Positions 1 through 10,495 of a DNA stretch of 64,000 nt are shown piece by piece. The notes beneath the pieces are model-generated. The model did no database searches and had not been told where the DNA came from. It was given only the letters and a program-made list of their open reading frames with translations. The stretch is from Maratus speciosus. Its lineage: Eukaryota; Arthropoda; Arachnida; Araneae; Salticidae. How positions within the stretch are numbered: the stretch's first letter is position 1; the number at the start of each line of letters is the position of its first letter. The DNA lies in contig OZ010786.1 of NCBI GenBank assembly GCA_963932465.1, positions 531,715,073 through 531,779,072 on the forward strand. The letters run 5' to 3'. The position numbers and the translations under genes are program-made.

Positions 1-160
1 AGAGGTTAACCATTCATTTTTTTGTACTAATCACACATAAATTTACACACTTTTCCAGGAACATTATTATGAGTATTACAACAATATATACAAAATGAAA
101 ATTATTTATACCTTATGATGCAAGCACTTTTTTTGAGAATTATATACAATTTCCCTAAAT
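1..160 (-). other. 3' flank of the first retrotransposon, cut by window start
   Basis: On the minus strand this AT-rich stretch follows the stop codon of the pol remnant. No copy of the 5' LTR end (minus-strand TGTAAGAAC) is visible, so the 3' LTR, if it exists, lies beyond the window. No reading frame or recognisable domain is seen here. Confidence 0.4.
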
Positions 161-1540
161 TTATTCAACCCTACTTAAGCAATCAGCATGCACTATTTCT
201 TTTTCCGGGCGGTGCCTGATTGTATAATGATAAGGTTGCCGCATGAATGACCAGTAGATCAATCTTGGACTATTCACGGCGTTGTTTCGGATCAACCTTA
301 CCCAATATTTACTGGTACTCTGCGCTGATTTTCTGCTAGATAGTTTCACTTTCATTTTTACTCCTCTGATGCGGTTTAATGCAACTCCCCCCTGTCCCAT
401 ATGATTACTCCAATAATCGGAAACCCTTTTCGCGTTGTTTAAATACAACAAACCAAATATCTTAGGAGAATCATAATTCGAATTGTCTTGCCTTCTAGCG
501 CCTAAATCTAAGTCGTGCGTACTCGAATAGTTTTCTCCCGGATCAATCTGGAAGACACCCCTCTTCTTCTTAACCTCACGAGTTTTAGTCCCCGTTTCCA
601 CTAACAATTCCCGAAATTGCCTGATGCGTCTAATTAAATCCAATTTAGGTATGAATTTTAACCCTTTCGAACGTTCATCTCTTTTCCATCTCTCGTATAA
701 CTTTTTAATTTCGTTTACGGTTTTTGGCCAACAATAATGATTCAAGAATTTATAACCTGACTTCTTCTTCGTACTTAGAAGTCTTCCTGCACTCTCCTTA
801 CATAAGGATAACATATCTCCTTTGACTTTCAACGGGATTACCATTTGTTCTCGGTCAGATTCCCTGGGATCTTTTATTTTCCTAATCCCCAACCCCTCGT
901 TCATTTCAAAATGTGATTTCACCTCGTCCACTCTCTGCTTAACACAATCGAATTTGATATTCTCTTGAGCGTCACTCACATTTTCTTTGTTTCCTAGGGT
1001 CAAGTTTTCATCCCGCTGTACGGTCTCGCTTAGACGTAGAAAAGTCTCTTGCTTTTTCTCCGTTACTAAACTGGCTCCTATTTCTCCCACTGCGTCCGGG
1101 GGGTTGAATTTTAAAGTCTCGACTCTCCCCACCCTTCCAGCTAAATCGCCTCTCTCAGCCATGTTCAAAACCTGTTTTTTAAAGGGATTCAAATTCGGTA
1201 CGGGCTGTGCGCTCTCAACTATAGGTAGAAAAACTCCCCTCTTCTCTTCGACAAAGATTCCCTCTTCTGGGTTACTCCCTGACCTCGGGGGGTCGCACTT
1301 AAAAATTCCTCTTTCTACCTCGGCGCGGAGAATTGGCTGGTCCATCGTCTTAGGTGAACCGGCTGATTTTTCATTTTCGCTCTCCGTTACGGTAGCGGGA
1401 ATGGACGAGCTCTGCGATTTAGTTTCGCTTTTCGTATCCGCGTTTCCGGGGAGCGCTCGTGGCCCAATGCGAACTGCGATGATTGAACGCGAGTATCGTC
1501 TCTGCCTGTCAATTAATTGCTGCGTTTTGTTCCCTAACAA
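161..1540 (-). pseudogene. pol remnant of a gypsy-type retrotransposon, reverse transcriptase missing
   Basis: This 459-codon frame follows the gag stop codon directly and in the same reading frame. It has no ATG at its head: the first codon after the stop is TTG. The first residues (LGNKTQQLID) look like the end of a retroviral-type aspartic protease. Residues about 230-285 (EQMVIP..., LNHYCWPK) resemble the integrase H2C2 zinc-binding domain, but the positions expected to hold His and Cys carry Lys, Arg and Trp. The last ~30 residues (YHYTIRHRPEKE, HADCLSR) match the C-terminal tail of a gypsy RNase H. No reverse transcriptase motif or integrase D,D,E core is present. The order protease, zinc domain, RNase H tail is not the usual gypsy order. 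It could be a deletion derivative of an element with integrase before reverse transcriptase, or a rearrangement. The frame is long for such AT-rich DNA, which points to a fairly young or constrained sequence. Confidence 0.65.
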
Positions 1541-2944
1541 TTAATGAACCATGTCCGTTTCTTTATCTACTGCGGCCGCCTTTGTCCTTATAGTGTCACC
1601 GGTACCCAGATTAATTTCTATTTCTACAATAGGTAAACACCGAAGTTTATTATCTAATGCTTGTTTAACATATACACTTTCACCCGTAAATCGGTCCTCA
1701 TTTACATCGTGAGCTGATATTAAGTCCAAATTACTTCCGCTATCGCGTAGAATAGTCATTTCTTTCCCATTAATTAACCCGCGACTGACGTAGGATTCAA
1801 AGGCACTTTCTAAGTCTTGTAGGCCCGCGATATGGTAAACTGCTTCGGTCTTTTCAGCCTTTTTTAGCTCCGGGCAAGAATACTTGTAATGGCCGGTTTT
1901 CCTACACAAAAAACATGTAATCTTTTTCTTTTTATCGAATATTTCATTTCTGTTTCTCGAGTTGTCTTTATCCCTCCAGTTTGTTCTACTCTCTTCCGTT
2001 CTACTATCCGTTTTTGATTGTTCCGCAAATTTATTTCGCTCTAGAGGTTGGGAAAGGTTTTGAAGTTTCGAGGGCCCTAGCCGTTTCATAGTTTTCCTAG
2101 CCGAATCATACGCATCTAATTTCTTTGCCAACTCAAATGGAGTGATTATCGTGCCCCAAACATCAATGAAATGATGCTTCGTTTCCGGATTAACCTTTCT
2201 TTTTAACTGATCTGTGATTATTAGCTCTCTCAGTTGGTCGACATTTCTCACTCCTAAACCACTTAACCATTGATCAAAGTAATTGGAAGCCTCGTATACG
2301 TAATCTTTCCACGTTTTGTTTTCGGGCTTTTGTGTCGTAACAAATTTTAGTCGAAAGTCTTCTGCCGAAAGCTGGAACCTTTCTAGTAACATCTTTTTTA
2401 CATGATCAAAATCGTCGGAACACGCGGGTGGTTCTCGCAAGATAAGCTCCCCCAATTCCGTCGGTAACAATCCTAGTAAATGCGTAACCCATTGACTTTT
2501 CTCGATTTGGGCTTTCTGCGCTTGTCTTTCGAATAAACTGAGATAGATGGATATTTCGGACTTATCGGAGTCGAATTTGGGCAGGACTGATTTTAAAGAT
2601 ATTTTCGGCTCTCTCTCATTTTGGCTAAAAGCTAAACTAAACTCATCTGGTTCCCGTTCTAACCTAATTCTCGCCAATTCATGCTCCCGCTCCAAAGCCT
2701 TAGCCTTTTCTTCCCTCTCAAAGGCCTTATTCCGCTCTCGTTCTAACCTTTCTTCATTTTCTCTCTCAACCCTATCTTTCTCTAAGATTTTTAGCTGGGC
2801 TAGTGCTAAAGTTTCGTCATAGTCCTCTGCTTCTTCGAGTTTTTTAATAATTTTGGCTATATTATCCGACTCTTCTATGCTCGCGCCGAATTCAATAGCT
2901 AACTCTTTTAGATCGCACTTTTTCTTACCCGCAAACACTGACAT
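1541..2944 (-). CDS. gag: gag-protease polyprotein of a gypsy-type LTR retrotransposon
   Basis: This 467-codon frame starts with ATG and encodes the structural protein that would form the particle around the element's RNA. Residues ~50-98 are a Glu/Arg-rich coiled coil. Residues ~110-290 hold a capsid-like helical region with the LLGLLP and REP motifs common to arthropod gypsy gag proteins. A CCHC zinc knuckle lies at residues 344-357 (C344, C347, H352, C357). An aspartic protease active site (RDSGS) lies at residues 400-404. The frame ends in TAA, and the next codons continue in the same frame with what looks like the rest of the protease. The stop therefore probably interrupts a gag-pro-pol protein, or it is a readthrough site. 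Leader and LTR lie upstream at higher coordinates. The family assignment is from motif recognition. Confidence 0.85.
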   Translation of the reverse strand: MSVFAGKKKCDLKELAIEFGASIEESDNIAKIIKKLEEAEDYDETLALAQLKILEKDRVERENEERLERERNKAFEREEKAKALEREHELARIRLEREPDEFSLAFSQNEREPKISLKSVLPKFDSDKSEISIYLSLFERQAQKAQIEKSQWVTHLLGLLPTELGELILREPPACSDDFDHVKKMLLERFQLSAEDFRLKFVTTQKPENKTWKDYVYEASNYFDQWLSGLGVRNVDQLRELIITDQLKRKVNPETKHHFIDVWGTIITPFELAKKLDAYDSARKTMKRLGPSKLQNLSQPLERNKFAEQSKTDSRTEESRTNWRDKDNSRNRNEIFDKKKKITCFLCRKTGHYKYSCPELKKAEKTEAVYHIAGLQDLESAFESYVSRGLINGKEMTILRDSGSNLDLISAHDVNEDRFTGESVYVKQALDNKLRCLPIVEIEINLGTGDTIRTKAAAVDKETDMVH

Positions 2945-3655
2945 GTTTCCTACTAATTAACAGTAAAAAATGCTATGCCAATCATGCAATTATCCGCTTC
3001 GAAGCCTCTAAATATTTCCCTAGTTGTGGATAATCACAAACTCTCGCGACAAAAAATATCACAACAATTTCAATAATATTAATATGATAAACAGCCTTAT
3101 CATTAACCAACCAAGTTTTCATATATAACTTTATATATTCTTTGGTATCATTTCTTTTAAGTCAATTGCTCAAAAAGTCTCTTAAATTTTGAAAACATAC
3201 ATTCTGAATAAAATTCACATACAAAACAGAATTTAAATTATTTGCATTCAGTGCATCCAACGATGTGCCACCTCTCATAAGCAATTTAAATTATCCTCAC
3301 TGAATTATTAACCTTTAGTACAAGTAATACTTATTTAAAACAGTTTTAAGGAACTTTAGAAAATTAATATTTACTTAAATTTCTTAGAATCCAGTTGGAA
3401 AAACTTCACAAAATGTTATTATCAAATTCCTTACTTCCTAAACTCTATTAAATATACAATGATTAAAAAAAAACATGTTTGTTATTAACTATACTATTTC
3501 GATTAAACCTCTGTAATGAATCAAATAAAGAGTGCTAACCTGAGATGTTGTTGACTGCTCTTCTGACTTCCGTCTTAGACTGGTACAGCTCCGGTCATCT
3601 GTAGGCTAAACCATCCGGCGTGCTCGACTTCCCTGCATTCGGGTGTCTCTCGTCT
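2945..3655 (-). other. retrotransposon leader, AT-rich part
   Basis: This stretch lies between gag and the repeat-bearing GC-richer leader. It is AT-rich, with no reading frame and no RNA gene that I recognise. It is presumably the 3' part of the element's untranslated leader. Confidence 0.4.
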
Positions 3656-3990
3656 CTTGCATGGCGTCGGATTGCCTTGGGTCTGGAATCCTTGCTGGAT
3701 TCGCCGAAGCTCTGCTCTGGTATCAAGGTCTCCTTTCTACCCTCCGTCTGTCGATTTCGGATCTCCGGAACGTCTTACGTCTCTTGCACGGCGTCGGAAT
3801 GCCTTGGCTCTGGAATCCCTGCTGAATTTGCCGAAGACTCTTGTCTGGGGATAAAGGTCTCCTTTCTAATCTCCGTCTGTCGATTTCAGCTCTCCGGAAC
3901 CTCTTGCACGGCGTCGGATTACCTTGGCTCTGGAATCCCTGCTGGATTTGCCGAAGACTCTGGTCTGGGGATCAAGGTCTCCTTCCTAAC
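3656..3990. repeat. ~120-bp tandem repeats in the retrotransposon leader
   Basis: Three imperfect copies start with cttgcRtggcgtcgg-like sequence at 3656, 3783 and 3903, so the steps are 127 and 120 bp. Each contains ctctggaatccctgctg and gtctcctttct. The third copy is cut short near 3990. The DNA is much more GC-rich than its surroundings. Plus-strand open frames across it (about 3620-4068) are by-products of the repeat, not genes. Leader tandem repeats are common in LTR retrotransposons. Confidence 0.8.
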
Positions 3991-4066
3991 TTGCGGCCTG
4001 GTTGCGGCCCTTCCTGTTTTTTGACGAACCGTGATAATTTATTTTCACCAGTTCTTAATCCTCTTT

Positions 4067-4077
4067 AGCTGCCACCA
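4067..4077 (-). promoter_or_regulatory. putative tRNA primer binding site
   Basis: On the minus strand, one base after the proposed LTR end, the sequence reads TGGTGGCAGCT. This starts with the TGG complementary to a tRNA CCA end, as a primer binding site should. The tRNA was not identified. The site depends on the LTR boundary at 4079. Confidence 0.5.
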
Positions 4078-4142
4078 CTGTAGGGACTTAGATATCACTG
4101 GACAAGAGTCTATGGTAGCGTAAGTTATCAAAATCTAAGTCC

Positions 4143-4148
4143 TTTATT
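4143..4148 (-). promoter_or_regulatory. AATAAA polyadenylation-type signal in the LTR
   Basis: The minus strand reads AATAAA about 65 bp before the proposed LTR end, a usual place for the retrotransposon poly(A) signal. Confidence 0.4.
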
Positions 4149-4379
4149 TAGTCTCGATTATATTATGAATATTTACAAGTTAAACAATATTGGTCTGGGT
4201 TCGCGTCATTTTTACAGGATAAAAAGTTCCATCAACGGGCTGCTTCCACAGATATAGTGCTTCAATCGGAGAAAAGACTGGTCGGACGACCATTTATCTC
4301 ATCTCCTCGCTTCGCTCATTCACCACTAGGTCCAGCAAGACCTCCTCGCCAGCGTCCTCGCTCTCTCACTTCCTAACTC

Positions 4380-4565
4380 CTTCTCCGCGTTGCCACCTCG
4401 CTTCTCTCCAAGGCTGAAACTACCGGTCCTAGGGAAAACTAGCTTTTTCCCTCTTAGCCGATGCCACCGCCTATCTCTCGAAGGCTGAAGCTCGCCGCCC
4501 TAGGAGAAATCGTCTTTTCTCCGCCTCAGCCGTTGCCACCGCTTACTTACTGGACGGCTGAAACA
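4380..4565. repeat. 71-72-bp tandem repeat inside the LTR
   Basis: The word tgccacc recurs at 4391, 4462 and 4534, each followed by an aggctgaa- or acggctgaa-containing segment. About 2.5 imperfect copies are present. The plus-strand frame over this part is not considered a gene. Confidence 0.75.
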
Positions 4566-5099
4566 CCTGCTCTCTGTGCAATTCAATGGAATGTTAAGTT
4601 AGCGCCGGAACGAAAATGTACTGCCAGTTCCATTCATATTTGCAGACTCGACGGCACCATACCTTTGTTCAGAGATGAACTATGAGTTTATGAGATTCCT
4701 CTTAGCGTGGAAAAGTCCAGAAGACCCTAGGGGGATCTTCTCCCGAATTAATAGTTCGTGAATAAATAGTCTTTAGGGGTAATTAGTAAAGTTCTTACAG
4801 AGGTTTAAAAAGGCACTTACAGGTACGGCGGATTATTAGGGTAATTTGTTTAATGGCTATAAGAAATGCTAGTGTTCGTCTTTATTTGAACTTTTCCAGA
4901 AACTTTTAATTATACATGTAAAAATTTAAAATATCCTTATTTTTTCATAAAAGGAAATTTTGCTCTTTTGGAAACTTTTTTAAAAATAAATCTTCTAAAG
5001 AAAACAATGTTACAAAAGCCATAAAAACTATGTAAAACTACTAACAAAATATAATTTTATGTAACTTATTATTATTACAATATAAAAGAAGATAAGAAG

Positions 5100-5590
5100 A
5101 TTTGTATAATAATAATACAGTATGAAACAAGTCGGAAATTGTGCATGAAATGTGGCAAATGAGGTGCGTTCGTTCTATAACTAGTTTTATAAATATTCAG
5201 ATCTTGATGCAATAGCTGTGGCATTCTTATGCAAAAATGATTGAATAGAGCATTATGATGCATTATAATGCATCAAAATGCATTATGATTATATATATTA
5301 AATTCAGAAATATGTAAATGACGTAATCAACATGACGACCTAGAATAATTACCTATCATGGGATATCATTGAATCAATTACGTATGATAGACCTTAATTA
5401 AATGAAGAACTCTTTTATAATTTTTAAATTTTGATGCGATTTTTATAAAATTCGAAATGACTCGGCAAGATTCTGCAACGATTATTCAAACCATTCCGTT
5501 TCTGCGCTGTTATATACGAACAGACAGACTGACTGACCAGAGGACGGCTATACGTGCTACGTATTTATATAATTATGACACTTCGTCACA
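5100..5590. repeat. interspersed repeat copy (also at 39560-39990 and 52660-53070)
   Basis: The words ggcaaatgaggtgcgttcgt, tataactagttttataaata and, near the end, gacagac-type runs followed by tgctacgtatttata are shared with the two other copies. The copy at 52.7 kb sits inside a gypsy element, so this family can insert. No terminal repeats or coding capacity were recognised. Confidence 0.65.
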
Positions 5591-5599
5591 GACCATAAT

Positions 5600-7560
5600 G
5601 TAATGGAATTCTTTTGAGTGTCTCTGTAAATAAACTATGAACGCTACATTATTTATTTTCAATACCGAACATGCCATAGTAAATCTCAATAAAATATATC
5701 TATTACAGAGCAATCTAACTATAATAACGCACGTTAGATTTCGGACTGACAGACAGACATACCAATTTCATAAAGACTTTAAACTATGTTGAAAAGTTTT
5801 AAGAACGCATAAGAGTTTGAAATTTCAATTTCAGCAATTTATACCAATAGACCGAAGCATACTTGAATAATTTTGTACAGCCCTGTATTTTACGTACAAT
5901 TGTAATACACACGCCACTATTTAGCTAAAATTTAATTAAGACTAAAACACGCTAAAGACTACTACAGAAATCACATTTCCAGAGATTATCATCCATAGAT
6001 GGCCATATATCCAACACTTTGCGTTGCCCTGTATATCCTTTTATCTCTATTCTACAAACATATCTTAATATACTAAATGTAGCTTATCAGAAAAATGCAT
6101 AACTAATTTAAAAACCACATTTATGCTATTTTCTTCCATACTCAGTAACCGTTACGAACTATTTTGTGTCGCCCTGTGTAATACCTACAGCATTTATACG
6201 CACAACGTAAATTGTAAAAATTTAACTAAACTTAAAAAAAACATATTATAACTAAAATTGCACTTCCAGCAATCATCGCTAATATGCAGTACTTCAGAAA
6301 CAGTATAGTATCCGGAATATGTTGTGTGTCCCTGTAAATACCATGGGCTTTCTATTATACAGGATGTAACTTGTAGTAAATCTCAACAACGTATATTACA
6401 ATTTCATAAAAAATGAAATAGTTTAGCATAATTAATATACATCGCAAACAATGTTTTCCTAAAAAACATTCTGTAACGGAACTCTTTTGTGTGGCCTTGT
6501 AATTGAATAATAAATATTCTTTGGACCTCATATTTTACATTTACAATGCATATCAATTTCATTATGTTCGGAAGGGTGTAACATCATTAAAATGCACTTG
6601 GGACTTTTTTTTTCATTGGCCGTCAAGTAACGGAATACTTTTGACTGTCCCAGTAATTGAACTATACATAATTAAGGTAAATATACGGAATCGGTACTCC
6701 TGTGACTTTTGTCCCTTACTCTGACTTATATGCCCCTATACAGTGCTAAAAAATTGTACTTTAACACAAATATTTTATACCAAAATATTCACATAATTAA
6801 CTATTCATTCATTTTCACGGTTCCGTACTTAAAAAGTAACAAGTAAGAAAAAAATCATGTGACATGCATAGATTATGAAACACTGTCCAATACATTTAGA
6901 ATAATGTAACAAAACTACACCTTTAAAAAAAATAAAATATTGTCTAATTCAACCATATGGAAACGCATAATACATTTCAAAATACAATTTCAGCTGTTCC
7001 CATCCACAATCTTAAAATTATGCGAATTTTTTCAGCAGCCCTGTATATGATACATAGATTTGAATCTATTTACTACATGCATGCCAACATTTAGTTCACT
7101 TATGATATACATATAGTACTTCAGTTGAAAATTTACCTTCAGTAATTTCCTCTAATAAGGAGAACGGTAAGTGAATACTTTTGTGCAGCCTTGTATTTGA
7201 GGTATACAATTTATATATAACGAGTAAGATGCAAAAATTAATTTAATTTAGAAGCGCATACTGAATTTTAAACCGTACAATCCAGCAATTATTAAAGACA
7301 GTACTGTACTGTAACGATTTCTTTTGTGTGTCCCTGAAAATGAATAAAAAGTGTTATGAATGCTTTGTTTAAACGTGATCATAGTGAACTTCAGTGATTT
7401 ATATCAGTATCAATACATTTGAAATAGCATAATATCATTAAAATACTCTGCAAACGGTTTTTTCCGATATTCCATAATGTAATGGAAAACTTTTGAGTGC
7501 CTCTGTAAATGAACGGTTAATCCTACATACTTCATATACAATACCAAACATGCTTTGGTG
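5600..7560. repeat. degenerate ~150-bp tandem array with a 'tttTGTGTGtCCCTGTAa' box
   Basis: A box like ttttgtgtgtccctgtaa recurs near 5621, 5881, 6027, 6171, 6328, 6495, 6645, 7038, 7188, 7330 and 7500. Most steps are 143-172 bp; two gaps are about twice that. Between boxes there is often aattTcagcaattat and taatgtaacgga. This is an old, diverged satellite-like array that is largely missing from the partner arm at 39.7-40.3 kb. No gene is seen. Confidence 0.65.
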
Positions 7561-7617
7561 ACCCTAAATAAGGATTATCAATTGCATGAAAATCCGAGTA
7601 TATTTACGGGAGTTAGA

Positions 7618-7680
7618 GCGTGGACAGACGGCCAGACGGACCGACGTACAGACGGACAGACGGGCAGACGGACAGACAAA
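7618..7680. repeat. GACAGACGG-type simple repeat
   Basis: An imperfect run of gacagacgg/gccagacgg/gggcagacgg units. The short plus-strand frame over it is judged a chance product of the repeat. Confidence 0.85.
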
Positions 7681-8760
7681 CCGAATGCATAAACACTTTT
7701 CAACTTTGTTGGAAAGTGTTAAAAACGAAACCCTTATAAGATCACTCCTGTGTCTGTCTATCCGTCTGCCACATCCATTTTACTCGTAAACTATCGAAGG
7801 TGGAAAGTTGAAATTGATCGAAGTAATAAAGGCTACTGACTCACTTATTTATATATTATCAACCATTCAACAATATATTGAGGGATAATGTAGAGTGGCT
7901 AATTAAGTTACTTGAAAATAATATTTTCTTTGTATATTGCTTGGGGTATGGTGTGAAAGCTTTCATAACACCTAATTCAAAAGTACATTTATTTTCATTT
8001 TAGGAATTATATTTTCAGAGATGCGTCGAAAATGTAATACAGAAAGATATCCCACCCTCCTCTATTTCCAAATCTACTGAAGTTAAATAGATGAAAAGCT
8101 TAAGGGCAGTATAATTTAATTTAAACTTTGCAGGAAAATTATAGCGATTACCCTCGATTACATAGTTTTTGAGAAAATAGCATTTTTCTGTTACACACAA
8201 ATTTCAATTTTGGGGCTTTCAGGAAGTGAGTTGAGTGGCGTTGGACGTACCTATCACCGTAGAAATATAAAATGATTGTTGATAATGATTTTCGAAATCA
8301 TTGGACATTACAGTACTTATCCGAGATATTAATCCTTTAAGATACGGACAGTTTGGACATACATAAAGACATAGGCGGCGTACTCTATGCGCTACCTGCA
8401 TTTATAGCATAGATAACAACATTTAATGATATATTTCTGGAATACAGTGCCCAGTTTCTAATTCGTATATTTATTGTAACGAACTCTCTGGGCGCAAGTG
8501 ATACTCGCTCTTGATAGTTTTTTTAATCTTAGCCTAACTCATATGTTATAACGTTATACGTTATAACGTTTTTCTCTTATTTATTTTTTTTTTATTTTAC
8601 CACTTTTTTATAAAATTAAATATTATTTTCCTAAAATCATTTATATATTTTGTAACTACAGTCAGACATTTTTATTTTCCATAGGCTCTCTAATAATAAG
8701 TCTTTTATCTGAAAAATTTGGATAAAGTTCCTCTCAACTTGGAATCCCCGCAAGAACCTT
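7681..8760. other. no gene recognised
   Basis: AT-rich DNA without recognisable domain, RNA gene or terminal repeat. The part from about 8520 is paralogous to 40385 onward. Confidence 0.5.
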
Positions 8761-8799
8761 GAACTAGCAAATAAATAAATATAATGCTTAATTCATCTT

Positions 8800-9165
8800 T
8801 AAAAAGTTAAACTTAAAATTCCACTATGTGCAAAATACTTATAACAAGAGTGAAAATATTTAAAAAAATGCTAAATTTCTTTAACACTTCTCAGTACTCT
8901 CAGCTATAAACATAGCCTTCATCAGATAATACAAATTTACAGTTATTGTCGTAAATGTACGTGAAATTTGAAAAAAAAAGACCTTAATAACTGTATTTTT
9001 GTATTCTCTGACAAAAGCTATGTTGGCAGAAAAGCTATGTTGTCTAAGAAATATTAAAGTAATTTAACATATTTTTTAAATATTTTTGTCTTCTTTTAAG
9101 TATTTTGCATATATAGTACTTTTAAGTTAAACTTTCAACTTTTTAGGAATGTATAAGCTCGTACA
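8800..9165. mobile_element. foldback made of two Penelope-like 3' termini
   Basis: Two arms are near reverse complements: about 8808-8940 (taaacttaaaattccac, aatatttaaaaa) and about 9000-9150 (aaatatttttgtcttcttttaagta, ttttaagttaaac). Both resemble the non-coding 3' ends of the Penelope-like copies at 59330-59480 and 61050-61190. The partner arm near 40580-40640 lacks this piece, so it is an insertion in arm A. The left arm carries the hammerhead-like motif listed separately. Confidence 0.6.
8870..8940 (-). ncRNA. hammerhead-ribozyme-like motif in the Penelope foldback
   Basis: On the minus strand: an outer helix I strand GTAAATTT; then CTGATGA (8925-8919); helix II GCTAT-GTTT-ATAGC; GAGA at 8901-8898 in place of the canonical GAAA; a short helix III region; and a returning helix I strand AAATTTAGC near 8880-8870. 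Penelope-like elements are known to carry hammerhead motifs. The GAAA to GAGA change would weaken or kill cleavage, so this is a relic. Confidence 0.5.
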
Positions 9166-10490
9166 TGCAGTTTTATATTTATCGTAATGTTATGAATTGA
9201 GACCAGTTCATTCCAATAAATAAATAATAATAATACACGTAGGAAAATTAATTACGCTGTTAAAATAGAGCTACAATATTTATAAACATTCAAAATTTTA
9301 TTTTTTTAATTACTTCTTCATTCTGCGTTTATAAGCAGATTGTTTTTTAAGAGAGAATTTCAATGCATTGTGTCAATGAAAAACATTAAATTTTAAGACA
9401 TTATGATGTATTTTTATGCAGTATTTTAATATTCTTTCCTCGAAGTTTAAAGTGCGGCGTGAAAACTTTATGTTTCGGAAAGAAAATGATTCGATGGTAG
9501 ATAAGTACCAACTCATTAAAAACTTAAAATGTCTTTCCATATTTTAAAGTGTAATATAAGAGTGGCTTAAGTCACGTGACGGTTTCTAGCGTAATTGGCT
9601 TAATGGGTGCAGGAAATGCTAGCAATGCTCTAAGTCTAAATAATGTATTTTATTGATATTTTAAGTACACATTTTGTAATGAAAAATATTGTATATTAAT
9701 ATGGGTCGAAAATTCCACATTTCAAAACCGAAAAAAGTTTAATGGGATGAAAAATTTGGAGAAGAAAATGCTTTAAACAGAAAATGCTTTCCTATGCAGA
9801 ATGCTTTATATGTAGAATTTTTTACCATATAAATGCATAAATATTATTTTTTACATTACGCAGATGTGAAGTTGTGGTGAAATTAAATTTGAAAATGTGT
9901 TATTTATAAAACTTTTTTATGTTCTTCAAACCTTTTGACGTTGGCTGCACAGACCATTATCAACATTTAGCGTCGCAAATGTAGTTAATTTACGCAGTTC
10001 AGACTTGATATTTTTCCCTTTCTAAAATATTAATTATCACAAATACGTAAATGTAGAATTACTCTTAAAAGATTTCGAAAATGATTCTTGACAATTTAAA
10101 TTAATTACTTTGTTTATGATGAAAGGAAACTGTCAATACATATAGACGCATTTTATTTTACAATCAAAGCCTTGCTACATGCTTTGTGATTTTGGAATAA
10201 TTGTAATCTTTATGTAGAATATTATTTTCTACTAATTTAATACGCATTGCCTATGTAATTACAGAATATAAAAAAATTCATTAGAATAAATTCTAATCTC
10301 TTATGTAACATCCGAAACTTTGTTTTGAAAGTAAATCAAACTATACTTCGTTTTTTATATTTATTGAAACTGCTTTTTAAATGTTGTTGTGAAATAATCT
10401 ATTTCCAAAGGCCTCTTGAATGACTATTTATATTTAGTTGTATGATAATATCAGGTGAAATTGTGTTGCATGAGATCATATTTTTTTAAC
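9166..10490. other. duplicated non-coding DNA, arm A
   Basis: AT-rich and alignable by eye to about 40650-41260 and 43640-44260. No reading frame or RNA gene was recognised. Confidence 0.6.
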
Positions 10491-10495
10491 TATGT

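Larger units (their letters stand above)
4079..4799 (-). repeat. 5' LTR of the first retrotransposon
   Basis: On the minus strand the proposed LTR begins TGTAAGAACT (4799) and ends GTCCCTACA (4079), giving matching TGTA/TACA ends. It is GC-richer than the neighbouring DNA and is followed by a primer-binding-site-like sequence. The sequence just outside, from about 4800, is shared with 30750 onward, which lacks the element; this supports the outer boundary. A minus-strand AATAAA lies at 4143-4148. The second LTR is not in the window, so the limits cannot be confirmed by comparison. Confidence 0.55.

Noticed and set aside
987..1544. 185-codon plus-strand frame
   Set aside because: It lies opposite the pol remnant in another frame and has no recognisable domain; a shadow of the minus-strand gene.
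2547..2822. 91-codon Ser-rich plus-strand frame
   Set aside because: Antisense shadow of the Glu/Arg-rich coiled coil of gag.
3620..4068. Four overlapping plus-strand frames
   Set aside because: They read the same ~120-bp tandem repeats in different frames, a by-product of GC-rich repeat DNA.
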